A stretch of 64,000 bases of DNA from Caulobacteraceae bacterium (lineage in GTDB: Bacteria > Pseudomonadota > Alphaproteobacteria > Caulobacterales > Caulobacteraceae), in the NCBI GenBank assembly GCA_947475875.1, contig CANJME010000004.1:1-64000 (forward strand), in the 5' to 3' direction. Both the position numbers and the translations under genes were made by a program. Of this stretch, positions 1 to 7,959 are shown in pieces. How positions within the stretch are numbered: position 1 is the stretch's first letter; every line of letters starts with the position of its first letter. The notes under the pieces are model-generated. The model was not told the origin of the DNA and did no database searches. It was given only the letters and a program-made list of their open reading frames with translations.

Positions 1-99
1 CTACGCCAGCGCCATCTGCGGAAAGACCGGCCAAGGCGCGCCCGACTCTTGCGGTCGCGCGCCATGGCCTCTTGCAAGCCACCACCAGGACGGTTCAAA

Positions 100-1068
100 T
101 CAGCTCAGGACTCTCATTATGATTGGATGAGAAATGGGGGTCACGTCACGTTGATAGGTCGCATCGACCCCCAGGTCGTTGTAGCGGTCGCGCAGGTTAC
201 CCGCGCCGTCGCCCGCCAGCCGGGCGTTCATGCCGAAGACGCCCGCAGAGAATGTTCCCTGCATGACCCGGCCGGAATACGCCAGCCGCCAGTAGGGCGC
301 CATGCCGCCCAGCCTGGCGTCCTGCGACAGACCCAGGCTGTCGAGAAATCCGTTCCCTGGCGAAGCGTAGCCGCCGACTTCCGCGTAGAGACTTCGGTTG
401 AACCAGACATAGGCGGTGGCGCCGACGACCTGTTGCTCAAGACCTCCCGCGATCAGCGGCGAGGCGGCGCGCTGCATGGCCAGATCGGGCGAATGGTAGG
501 GAAAGCTCCAGGCGGGAAGCGAATTCCACACGTCCTGGGAGGTCGGGTTGTTATTCACCGAGACCCCGAAGATCGTATCCTTGCCGCCCCACTTGAAGGC
601 GTGCGCAAAGCGGATGTCCAGGTTGTCGAGCGCCAGGGCCTGATCGACGCCGGAATAAGTTAGCTGGCCGAACATCCCCACATCCGGCGCCAGCCGCCCG
701 GCGGCGAACAGCGAAGTCTCCTGGATGGTGACGTTGTCATTGGGCCGTTAGTCGGGCGCGGCGTTGGAAGGCTGATCCTTCTGCGTGTGGCTCAGGTCGC
801 CCACGATCATGGCCGAGAGCCTGGCGTCGAACGCCGGCTGACCCTTGGAATAGTTGGACGCCGCGCCATAACCACTGAGTTTGAATTCCTGGCCCTCGGG
901 GGTCAGTTGTGGGCCGAATCCGCCCACGTGGCAGGATTCGCACGGCAGGCCGGTCTGACGCTGGAAGGCCGGGACGGCGTTGGCTGCCGAGGGCAGGGCG
1001 GCGAGGCCGGACAATAAGGCAAATGCAACGAACGCCAGCCGCACAAGGCTGGAGGAGGGAAAACGCAT
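100..1068 (-). pseudogene. Cytochrome c/porin-like outer-membrane protein, broken by an in-frame stop and a lost C-terminus
   Basis: The reading frame begins with a clear signal peptide (hydrophobic stretch ending in A-N-A), then a c-type haem motif CESCH followed by the FGPQLTPEGQ segment typical of a cytochrome-like family, and after that a barrel-like sequence rich in alternating aromatic and polar residues. The frame is interrupted by a TAA codon at 748-750 (after residue 106); the same frame reads on without any shift for almost 200 further codons that look like the same protein. The C-terminus also stops early at 100, after residues that no longer resemble the family, which usually runs well beyond 350 residues. 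The upstream region carries an FNR/FixK-like site. I read it as a decayed gene; a suppressed stop or a sequencing error would be the alternative. Confidence 0.7.
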
Positions 1069-1135
1069 AGACAGCTGATTCCTTTTGTCTCAACGCCCCC
1101 AAGGCCGGTCATTGCAAGGGAATTGAAGCCAAACC

Positions 1136-1149
1136 GTGACCTGGATCAA
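1136..1149 (-). promoter_or_regulatory. FNR/FixK-like operator candidate
   Basis: Read on the minus strand this is TTGATCCAGGTCAC, which matches the FNR/FixK consensus TTGAT-N4-ATCAA in the left half, has the CCAG spacer often seen in alphaproteobacteria, and is imperfect in the right half. It lies 68 bases upstream of the start of the broken cytochrome gene, a sensible place for oxygen-responsive control of an electron-transfer protein. It is a single imperfect match, so the call is tentative. Confidence 0.4.
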
Positions 1150-1156
1150 ATTCCGG

Positions 1157-3301
1157 TCAGGGCGCCAGGATTCGAGCCTTGAGCGACGCGGTCACGGGCG
1201 GTCCCAGCGCAGTCGCGTCCGTGGCCAGCGCCACGCGGTAGTCGCCGGCTTCGACCCGCCAGCGTCTTGCGGCCTCGTCCCAGTTGCCCAGGAGGCGTGG
1301 GTCGGCGGTGACGCTCACCTGACGCGACTCGCCGGGTTTCAGCGATACCCTCGACCACCCGATCAGGCGCTGCTGGCGGCGGGTGGGGCTGGAGACGAGA
1401 TAGACCTGGGGCGTGTCGATGCCCTCGCGGGTTCCGGTATTGGTGACGCGGAAGGTCGCCTTGAGGGTGTCGCCGCCTGAGAGGTCGAGGTTGCTGTAGC
1501 GGAAGCTGGTGTAGGAAAGGCCGTGCCCGAACGGGAACAGCGGCGTCATGCCATTGCGGGCGTACCAGCGATAGCCGACGTCAGAGCCTTCCTCGTAACG
1601 CGCAGTCGGGCCGTTGGGCAGGCTGGGGTTGGGCAGCTGGAAGACGCTGGCCGGGAAGCTGACCGGCAGTCGGCCCGAGGGGTTCACCTCGCCATAGAGC
1701 ACCCTCGCGATCGCCTCGCCGCCTTGCGCGCCGGGGTACCAGGCCTCGACCACGGCCGGCACGGCCCCCAGCCATGGCATCATGATCGGCCCGCCGGTTT
1801 CCAGCACCACGATGGTCTTCGGGTTGGCCGCCGCCACCGCCGCGATCAGGGCGTCCTGGGTTCCGGACAGGAACAACTGCGCATCACTGCCCTCGGTGGT
1901 CCACTGGCCGCCGAAGACGATGGCGACATCGGCCTGTCGCGCGAGGTTGGCGGCCGCGGCAATATCGGCGCCGTCGTTGTATTCCACCTGCGGCGCCCGC
2001 AGCCGGATCGCGGCGAGCGGCGAGGAGGGGTGATAGATCACGCCGGCGATCCAGGATTCCGCCCCCGGCTCGGCCTGCAGCCGGCCCGAGCCTTTGGGGA
2101 TAACCTGCGATGAGCCGCCGCCGGACAGCACGCCGTAATCGGAGTGATTGCCGATGACCGCCACCTTCCGGACGGCGGGGCTCAGCGGCAGGAGACCGCC
2201 CTCGTTCTTGAGCAGCACGATGCCCTGCTCGGCCGTGGCCCGGGCGACCGCCCCGTTTGCAGCGAGGTCGAGCGGCGCGGCCTTCACCGGATCGTCGAAC
2301 AGACCGTTCGCGAACATGCCGCGCAGGATGCGCCGGGCCATGTCGCGCACCTTCACCGCGAAGATCTGGCCGTTCAGCACGGCCGATTTCAGCGGCGCGC
2401 CGAAGAACACCTGGGCGTCCATCTCCTGGCCGGATTCCTGATCCAGGCCCGCGTTTGCTGCGCCCAGCGAGTGCACCGCGCCCCAGTCGCTCATCACCCA
2501 GCCCGGATAGGCCCAGTCGCGTTTGAGAACATTGGTCAGCAGCTCCGGATGCTCGCAGGCATAGATTCCGCCGATGCGGTTATAGGCGCACATCACCGAG
2601 CCCGGCTGGCCCTTTTCGATGGCGATCTGGAAGGCCAGCAGGTCGCTCTCGCGAAACGCCGCCGGCTCGATTTCGGCGCTGATCGCCATGCGGCCCGTTT
2701 CCTGGCTGTTCAGGGCATAGTGCTTGACCGTCGAGACGATGTGGTTGCTCTGGATGCCGCGGATCGAGGCGCCGGCCAGGGTTCCGGCGAGCAGCGGGTC
2801 CTCGCCCAGATATTCGAAATTGCGCCCGCCGCGCGGCTCGCGCACCAGATTGACTCCCCCGGCCAGCAGGACATTGAAGCCCTTGGAACGGGCTTCCTTG
2901 CCGATCATGCCGCCGGATCGGAAGGCCTGATCCTCGCTCCAGGTCGAGGCCAAGGCCAGGCCCGAGGGCAGGGGGGTCGCCTCATCGTTCTGCCGTCCAG
3001 CGGCGGCGACGCCGAGGCTGGCGTCGGACTCGGTCAGGGCCGGAATGCCCAGCCGCGCATTGCCCGGCACAAAGCCGGCCGAAGACAGCGATCCCGGCGG
3101 GGGCCCGCCCGCGACCATCCCCGGCACACTGCCGTGCAGCAGGGCGATCTGTTCATCCAGGGTCATCTGGTCGAGCACCAGGTCGGCGCGGCGCTCAGGC
3201 GACAGCCGCGTATCCATCCACGGGCGCGGGGCTTGCGCGACCGCCGAGCCGGCCAGCGCGGCGGCCGCCGCCATGGCCAGGATCAACCGGAACTGCTTCA
3301 T
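1157..3301 (-). CDS. Secreted GH3 family beta-glucosidase
   Basis: A 714-residue glycoside hydrolase of family 3, expected to release terminal sugars from beta-glucosides or related oligosaccharides in the periplasm. A signal peptide ends near residue 23 (A-V-A-Q-A). The N-terminal barrel covers about residues 30-330, with K193-H194 in a KHYALNSQE motif and the catalytic nucleophile Asp272 in the VMSDWG motif. The C-terminal sandwich domain begins near the VLLKNEGGLLPL segment, and a fibronectin-like domain closes the protein. I chose the second ATG (MKQF...) because it begins the signal peptide and follows a purine-rich GGGGAGGGAG stretch; six residues further upstream is possible. The gene stands alone and its exact sugar specificity cannot be read from the sequence. 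Confidence 0.93.
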   Translation of the reverse strand: MKQFRLILAMAAAAALAGSAVAQAPRPWMDTRLSPERRADLVLDQMTLDEQIALLHGSVPGMVAGGPPPGSLSSAGFVPGNARLGIPALTESDASLGVAAAGRQNDEATPLPSGLALASTWSEDQAFRSGGMIGKEARSKGFNVLLAGGVNLVREPRGGRNFEYLGEDPLLAGTLAGASIRGIQSNHIVSTVKHYALNSQETGRMAISAEIEPAAFRESDLLAFQIAIEKGQPGSVMCAYNRIGGIYACEHPELLTNVLKRDWAYPGWVMSDWGAVHSLGAANAGLDQESGQEMDAQVFFGAPLKSAVLNGQIFAVKVRDMARRILRGMFANGLFDDPVKAAPLDLAANGAVARATAEQGIVLLKNEGGLLPLSPAVRKVAVIGNHSDYGVLSGGGSSQVIPKGSGRLQAEPGAESWIAGVIYHPSSPLAAIRLRAPQVEYNDGADIAAAANLARQADVAIVFGGQWTTEGSDAQLFLSGTQDALIAAVAAANPKTIVVLETGGPIMMPWLGAVPAVVEAWYPGAQGGEAIARVLYGEVNPSGRLPVSFPASVFQLPNPSLPNGPTARYEEGSDVGYRWYARNGMTPLFPFGHGLSYTSFRYSNLDLSGGDTLKATFRVTNTGTREGIDTPQVYLVSSPTRRQQRLIGWSRVSLKPGESRQVSVTADPRLLGNWDEAARRWRVEAGDYRVALATDATALGPPVTASLKARILAP

Positions 3302-3407
3302 CTCCCTCCCCACGGCCAAGCCATAGCGCGCGCCCGCCCGGGCGGCAAAGGTCCTGTAATTCGCGCGAGGGTGGGTGGGACGCGGGCCTGGTCCTCTAAA
3401 ACACGCT

Positions 3408-3500
3408 CATCCCCGCTAAAGCGGGGACCCATCCGAGGTCAGGACATGACGCGCCGGCGCCGGCTTCAGCACCTGATGGGCCCCCGCCTTCGCGGGGGAG
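3408..3500. repeat. Mirror-image two-hairpin intergenic repeat
   Basis: Two perfect GC-rich hairpins, CCCCGC-TAAA-GCGGGG at 3411-3426 and CCCCCGC-CTTC-GCGGGGG at 3481-3498, face each other. Inside them lie the inverted words ACCCATC (3428-3434 region) and GATGGG, and a perfect palindrome GCGCCGGCGC sits at 3451-3460. The layout is that of a dispersed REP-like element. It occupies the gap between the divergent GH3 and permease genes. A weaker partial copy (TCCCCGCAAAGGCG) occurs near 5300-5315. That such units are abundant in related genomes is my inference from memory of the group, not shown here. Confidence 0.7.
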
Positions 3501-3590
3501 ATCGGGAGGTTTGTGGCGGACTGGCGTGTGCTGGAGAGACAAGCTAGCCTCCCGCCCATAACAGCCGCAAAGGCGAAGGGGGGAACTTCG

Positions 3591-5255
3591 ATGGCGTGGA
3601 ACCAGGTCTACGATCCGTTCAGCAATCCGGTCATCTCGACCCTGGCGGCGGCGGTTCCGGTCGTGCTGCTGCTGGCGATGATCGCCTCGGGGAAGATCAA
3701 GGCCCATATCGCCGCCGCCATCGGTATCGCCACAGCGCTCGCCATCGCCATCTTCGCCTTTTCCATGCCGGCGGGCCTTGCCTTGCGCGCCGCCGGGTTC
3801 GGGGTGCTGTCGGGCCTCTTCCCGATCGGCTGGATCATCCTGAACGTCCTCTTCCTCTACCGCCTGACGGTGGCCAAGGGCTGGTTCCAGGTGTTGCAGG
3901 CGTGGATCTCCACCGTGACGCCCGACCGGCGGCTGCAGGTGCTGCTGGTCGCCTTCTGTTTCGGGGCCTTCTTCGAGGGCGCGGCCGGGTTCGGAACGCC
4001 GGTGGCGGTGACCGCGGCCATTCTCATCGGCCTGAGGTTCTCGCCGCTGGCCGCCGCGGGTCTGGCGCTGATAGCCAACACCGCCCCTGTCGCCTTCGGA
4101 GCCATGGGCGCGCCGATCTCGGGCCTGGCCACCGCCACCGGGCTTGATCCGGTTCTGCTCGGCCAGATGGTTGGCCGGCAGCTGCCGATCTTCTCGCTGA
4201 TCGTGCCCTTCTGGCTGATCGCGGTGTTCGCCGGGGTAAAGGGCGCCTTCAAGATCTGGCCGGCCATCCTGGTCTGCGGCGTCTCGTTCGCCTTGCCGCA
4301 ATATCTGGTTTCCAACTTCGGCAATTTCGCCATCACTGACATCGTCGCCTCCGCCATCTCCATGACCTGCCTTATCGGGTTCCTTAAGATATGGCGCCCC
4401 GCCGAAGTCTGGACTTCGCCAAAGCTGCGCGGCCACGACGATTCCGCCACTGACGAGCCACCCGTGATGACCGATGAGGCGCCGCCGAGCGCGGGCTCGG
4501 TGCTCCTCGCCGCCCTGCCATGGATCCTGCTCTGCGTGGTCCTGACCCTCTGGGCCCACAAGCCGATGAAGGCCTGGCTGGATTCGGTGTTCGCGCCGGC
4601 CTGGGCGATCCCGGGTCTGCATGATCTCGTCCTGCGCGTGCCGCCGGTGGTCGCCAAGGCGAGCCCCGAGCACGCCAAGTTCACCTTCAGCTTCCTCAGC
4701 TACACCGGCACCGGCATCCTGGTGACGGCGCTGCTCTCATCCATCATCATGCGCCTGTCGCCGGCCAAGGTGATCGGGACTTACTTCACCACCATCTGGA
4801 CCCTGCGCTACTCGCTGATCACCATCGTCGCCATGCTGGCGCTCGGAACCCTGACGCGGTTCTCCGGCGCCGACGCCACCCTCGGTCTCGCCTTCGCCCA
4901 GACAGGCGTCATGTACCCGCTGTTCGGCGCGCTGCTGGGCTGGCTGGGCGTGGCGGCGACGGGGTCTGACACCGCCTCCAACGTGCTCTTCGGCGGCCTG
5001 CAGAAGATCACCGCCGAGCAGCTCGGCCTCTCGCCCATCCTGATGGCCGCCGCCAACTCAAGCGGCGGGGTGATGGGCAAGATGATCGACACCCAGTCCA
5101 TCGTCGTCGCCTCGACGGCCACGGGCTGGTTCGGCCACGAAGGCAAGATCCTGCGCTTCGTGTTCTGGAACTCGATCATCCTGGCCCTCCTCGTCGGCGG
5201 CCTCGTCATGCTGCAGGCCTACGTCTGGCCGTTCACCGAGATGGTGGTTCGCTAG
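3591..5255 (+). CDS. LctP-family L-lactate/glycolate permease
   Basis: A 554-residue inner-membrane permease of the lactate permease family (LldP/GlcA), which carries lactate, glycolate and related 2-hydroxy acids with protons. The sequence is a series of hydrophobic helices throughout and contains the family segments around FCFGAFFEGAAGFGTPVA, the APVAFGAMG motif, and a late conserved stretch with AATGSDTASNVLFGGLQ. The start at 3591 follows AAGGGGGG at good spacing and begins directly with MAWNQVYDP, as in relatives. The glcDEF genes lie about 1.2 kb downstream on the same strand, which makes glycolate as likely a substrate as lactate. I therefore do not choose between lldP and glcA. Confidence 0.9.
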   Translation: MAWNQVYDPFSNPVISTLAAAVPVVLLLAMIASGKIKAHIAAAIGIATALAIAIFAFSMPAGLALRAAGFGVLSGLFPIGWIILNVLFLYRLTVAKGWFQVLQAWISTVTPDRRLQVLLVAFCFGAFFEGAAGFGTPVAVTAAILIGLRFSPLAAAGLALIANTAPVAFGAMGAPISGLATATGLDPVLLGQMVGRQLPIFSLIVPFWLIAVFAGVKGAFKIWPAILVCGVSFALPQYLVSNFGNFAITDIVASAISMTCLIGFLKIWRPAEVWTSPKLRGHDDSATDEPPVMTDEAPPSAGSVLLAALPWILLCVVLTLWAHKPMKAWLDSVFAPAWAIPGLHDLVLRVPPVVAKASPEHAKFTFSFLSYTGTGILVTALLSSIIMRLSPAKVIGTYFTTIWTLRYSLITIVAMLALGTLTRFSGADATLGLAFAQTGVMYPLFGALLGWLGVAATGSDTASNVLFGGLQKITAEQLGLSPILMAAANSSGGVMGKMIDTQSIVVASTATGWFGHEGKILRFVFWNSIILALLVGGLVMLQAYVWPFTEMVVR

Positions 5256-5355
5256 GCTGAATAGACGCTCATGCGCCGAGGCCCCTTTACCACCCGATTG
5301 TCCCCGCAAAGGCGTGGATTATAAGGGATCGTCGGATCGGAGCACGGTTTTTACC

Positions 5356-5388
5356 TGATCTGATCTGATCTGATCTGATCGGTCGGTC
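5356..5388. repeat. TGATC pentamer tandem repeat
   Basis: Five perfect copies of TGATC occupy 5356-5380, followed by two GGTC units. The array lies in the 254-base gap between the permease and the GtrA gene and is not inside a convincing reading frame. Nothing else identifiable is in that gap apart from the partial hairpin-repeat remnant near 5300-5315. Confidence 0.8.
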
Positions 5389-5509
5389 GGGGTGTGTCAT
5401 CGGTGGTCTGTCTCAGCCCTGGCCCGATTCAACATCACCTTTGAACCGTTTGACCTTGGCGGCAACGGTCGTAGTTCGCCTTCGCCTCTTGCGGCTGCTT
5501 CTGGCGCTT

Positions 5510-5965
5510 TCAGGACATCGGCCCCTCGAGCCTGTTGTCATTATCTCCGGGCGGACGTGCAATTCCAGCGACGCGAAAATTGAAGATCAGGTTCAACAAA
5601 TATCCGCCGACGCCTGTGATGCTCGCCGAAGCGATTCGGCTAAACATGATCTCAAGGTGGAACACGGTCACGAACAGCCACATCAACAGTGTCAGGACGA
5701 ACGCCGCGAGCGACGCGATCACCATGAAATAGACGAGGCCGACGTTCACCCCGCGCCTGGTTCCCGAGAACACAAACCACCGGGCCAGAAAGTAGCTCAG
5801 CACATGCGAGGCGAGGAACGAGGCGACCGTCGCGGCCAGATACTCCACGTGCGCTTCGTGCACCAAAAGGTACAGCAGGCCCAGGTCGACAAGAAACGTC
5901 GGCAGGGAGATCGCCACGTTCCGCAAGAACCTTAGTATTTCTTCCCGCACCTCAAAAACGCGCAT
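5510..5965 (-). CDS. GtrA family membrane protein
   Basis: A 151-residue protein with four predicted membrane segments, matching the GtrA family (flippase-like proteins implicated in moving lipid-linked sugars or in cell-envelope glycosylation). Recognisable parts are the N-terminal RFLRNVAISLPTFLVDLGLLYL segment in its first helix (about residues 9-28), the ASHVLSYFLARWFVF motif in the second/third helix region, and the YLLNLIFNFRV end. The frame is open for 87 codons upstream, but that stretch belongs to a decayed neighbouring gene, so I start at MRVFEVREE. It reads towards the permease and is not in an obvious operon with glycosyltransferases here, which is unusual because GtrA usually travels with them. 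Confidence 0.82.
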   Translation of the reverse strand: MRVFEVREEILRFLRNVAISLPTFLVDLGLLYLLVHEAHVEYLAATVASFLASHVLSYFLARWFVFSGTRRGVNVGLVYFMVIASLAAFVLTLLMWLFVTVFHLEIMFSRIASASITGVGGYLLNLIFNFRVAGIARPPGDNDNRLEGPMS

Positions 5966-6419
5966 CACACGACACCGAGAAGACTTGCAAAGGGGAAGCG
6001 GTCGATGGGGTACTGATAACTCGGGCGTTGGATCGTAAAACCAGAACTCTTTTGCGACAGACGATCTCGCCGAAAGAGGCCATCCGATCGTCCAGGACCA
6101 TGTCGATGCGATATCCGACATCGGCCCGCGCGTCTTCATACACGGCCGGCAAGGCGAGTTGCCGGTCTGCCTTGTATCCGCGCCGCTGCAGTTCATGGGC
6201 CAGAAACGCCTCATACGCCACTTCAATCAATCCCGGCCCAAAAGCCCGATGCACCTTGAAAGCCGCATCCAGAACCGACGTACCGACGGCGTCGGTCGCG
6301 CTTGAATTTTCGCTGTGATCGCTGTGCGTCCGCTGTGACCGCCGTGTACCTATTTCTCTATTCCTCGCGATCGAGGGGCAAGAACATTTAGAGAGCCAAT
6401 ACTCGCGATGTTCAAGCAC
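5952..6419 (-). pseudogene. Truncated GxxExxY family gene
   Basis: The middle of the frame (about residues 48-110) matches the GxxExxY family: VLDAAFKVHRAFGPGLIEVAYE with the G-x-x-E-x-x-Y signature, an AHELQRRG helix and GYRIDMVLDD. The part that should follow, including the usual VELKAV segment of this nuclease-like fold, is missing. After about residue 110 the sequence no longer resembles the family and runs into the start of the GtrA gene. The predicted start is a GTG that overlaps the glcD start. The N-terminal part contains the repetitive His/Ser/Asp-rich stretch often seen in this family. I read it as a gene remnant left by a deletion between GtrA and glcD. The cellular role of the family is not established. 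Confidence 0.6.
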
Positions 6420-7958
6420 CCGAACGCCGACATTGCTCCGCTCACCGCATTTCCGCTAGCAAGGCCCATGGCCTTGACCATGCCCGAACTGGACCGCGTG
6501 GCGATTTCCCGCCGCGCCGAGATCGCCGCGGCTCTGCGCGTCATCGCGGGCGCGAACGCGGTCATCGAGCACGAGGACGGGCTTCGCACTTTCGAGACTG
6601 ACGGCCTCACCGCCTATGCCCAGATGCCTATGCTGGCGGTGCTGCCCCAAACCACCGCCGAAGTCGCCGCCATCCTAAAATGGTGCGGCGAGAACCGGGT
6701 GAAGATCATGCCGCGCGGGGCGGGCACTTCGCTCTCCGGCGGGGCTCTGCCGCTGGCCGACGGGGTGCTGCTGGGTCTCGGCCGTTTTAATCGCATTCTT
6801 GAGATCGACTACGCGAACCGCTGCGCCGTGGTGCAGCCAGGCGTGACCAATCTTTCCATCACCCAGGCAGTGCAGGACGAGGGGTTCTTCTACGCCCCAG
6901 ACCCCTCCAGCCAGATCGCCTGTTCGATCGGCGGCAATGTCGCTGAAAACTCCGGCGGGGTGCACTGCCTGAAGTATGGCCTGACCACCCACAACGTGCT
7001 GGGCGTGACCCTGGTCACCATCGACGGCGAGATCGTCACTCTCGGCGGCAAGGCCTACGATTCACCCGGCTATGACCTTCTGGGCGTCGTCATCGGCTCG
7101 GAGGGCCTGCTCGGCGTCGTCACCGAGGTGATCGTGCGCCTGACGCCGGCGCCGGAGTGCACCCGCGCGGCGCTGATGGGTTTTCCCACCGTCGAGGGCG
7201 CGGCCCAGTGCGTCGCCGACATCATGGCGGCCGGCATCGTCCCCGCGGGCCTGGAGATGATGGACGGGTTCGCCATCCGCGCCGCCGAGGATTTCGTCCA
7301 CGCCGGCTATCCGACCGAAGCGGCCGCCCTGCTGATCGTCGAGCTCGACGGGCCTGAGGCCGAGTGCGAGCACCTTCTGGCCGAGGTGCAGACAATCGCC
7401 CGCAACAATGGCGCTGACACCGTCCGTGTCGCCAAGGATGAAGCCGAGCGCGCCCGCTTCTGGGCCGGGCGAAAAGCGGCGTTCCCGGCGGTAGGCCGCA
7501 TCGGCGACTACTACTGCATGGACGGCACCATTCCGCGCCGCGAGCTGCCGGGTGTGCTGGCGCGCATCGGCGAGATGTCGAAGACCTACGGTCTCGGCGT
7601 CGCCAATGTTTTCCACGCCGGAGACGGCAACCTGCATCCGCTGGTGCTCTACAACGCCAATGCTCCCGGCCAGCTTGAGGCCGCCGAGGCCTTCGGGGCC
7701 GACATCCTGCGCCTGTGCGTCGAGGTGGGGGGCGTACTCACCGGCGAACACGGCGTGGGTGTTGAAAAACGCGACCTGATGCCGGCCATGTTCAATGCCG
7801 TCGATCTGGCGGTGCAGGAGGACCTGAAGGCCGCTTTCGATCCCAATTTCCTGCTCAATCCCGGCAAGGTCTTTCCGAACCTGCACCGCTGCGCCGAGGC
7901 CGGCCGCGTGCATGTCCATGGCGGCAAGACGCGCTTTTCACACCTGCCGCGGTTCTAG
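6408..7958 (+). CDS. glcD: Glycolate oxidase FAD-binding subunit GlcD
   Basis: This FAD-linked oxidase subunit oxidises glycolate (or D-lactate) to glyoxylate (or pyruvate) as part of the GlcDEF complex at the inner membrane. The FAD-binding PCMH domain carries MPRGAGTSLSGGALPL (residues 101-116) and the SSQIACSIGGNVAENSGG segment (residues 167-184). The C-terminal oxidase domain has LTGEHGVGVEKRD and the terminal FLLNPGKVFP. A start at residue 21 (6468, MALTMPELD), which follows AAGG, is an alternative and would match the usual N-terminus better. glcE begins two bases after its stop. A regulator gene (GlcC type) is not adjacent. Confidence 0.92.
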   Translation: MFKHPNADIAPLTAFPLARPMALTMPELDRVAISRRAEIAAALRVIAGANAVIEHEDGLRTFETDGLTAYAQMPMLAVLPQTTAEVAAILKWCGENRVKIMPRGAGTSLSGGALPLADGVLLGLGRFNRILEIDYANRCAVVQPGVTNLSITQAVQDEGFFYAPDPSSQIACSIGGNVAENSGGVHCLKYGLTTHNVLGVTLVTIDGEIVTLGGKAYDSPGYDLLGVVIGSEGLLGVVTEVIVRLTPAPECTRAALMGFPTVEGAAQCVADIMAAGIVPAGLEMMDGFAIRAAEDFVHAGYPTEAAALLIVELDGPEAECEHLLAEVQTIARNNGADTVRVAKDEAERARFWAGRKAAFPAVGRIGDYYCMDGTIPRRELPGVLARIGEMSKTYGLGVANVFHAGDGNLHPLVLYNANAPGQLEAAEAFGADILRLCVEVGGVLTGEHGVGVEKRDLMPAMFNAVDLAVQEDLKAAFDPNFLLNPGKVFPNLHRCAEAGRVHVHGGKTRFSHLPRF

Positions 7959-7959
7959 G

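Noticed and set aside
2-130. Short open stretch on the plus strand entering from the left window edge and ending at TGA 128-130
   Set aside because: It could be the 3-prime end of a gene or a mobile element that cut the cytochrome gene, but another frame is open over the same stretch and neither resembles a family I know.
2144-3547. 467-codon open frame opposite the GH3 gene
   Set aside because: A shadow of high-GC coding sequence; it has low-complexity Arg/Gly-rich translation, and the GH3 frame has a full set of family motifs.
5510-6226. A 238-residue version of the GtrA protein with an 87-residue N-terminal extension
   Set aside because: The extension overlaps the GxxExxY remnant in another frame, is Cys/Ser/Arg-rich and is not found in the GtrA family, which starts right at the hydrophobic core.
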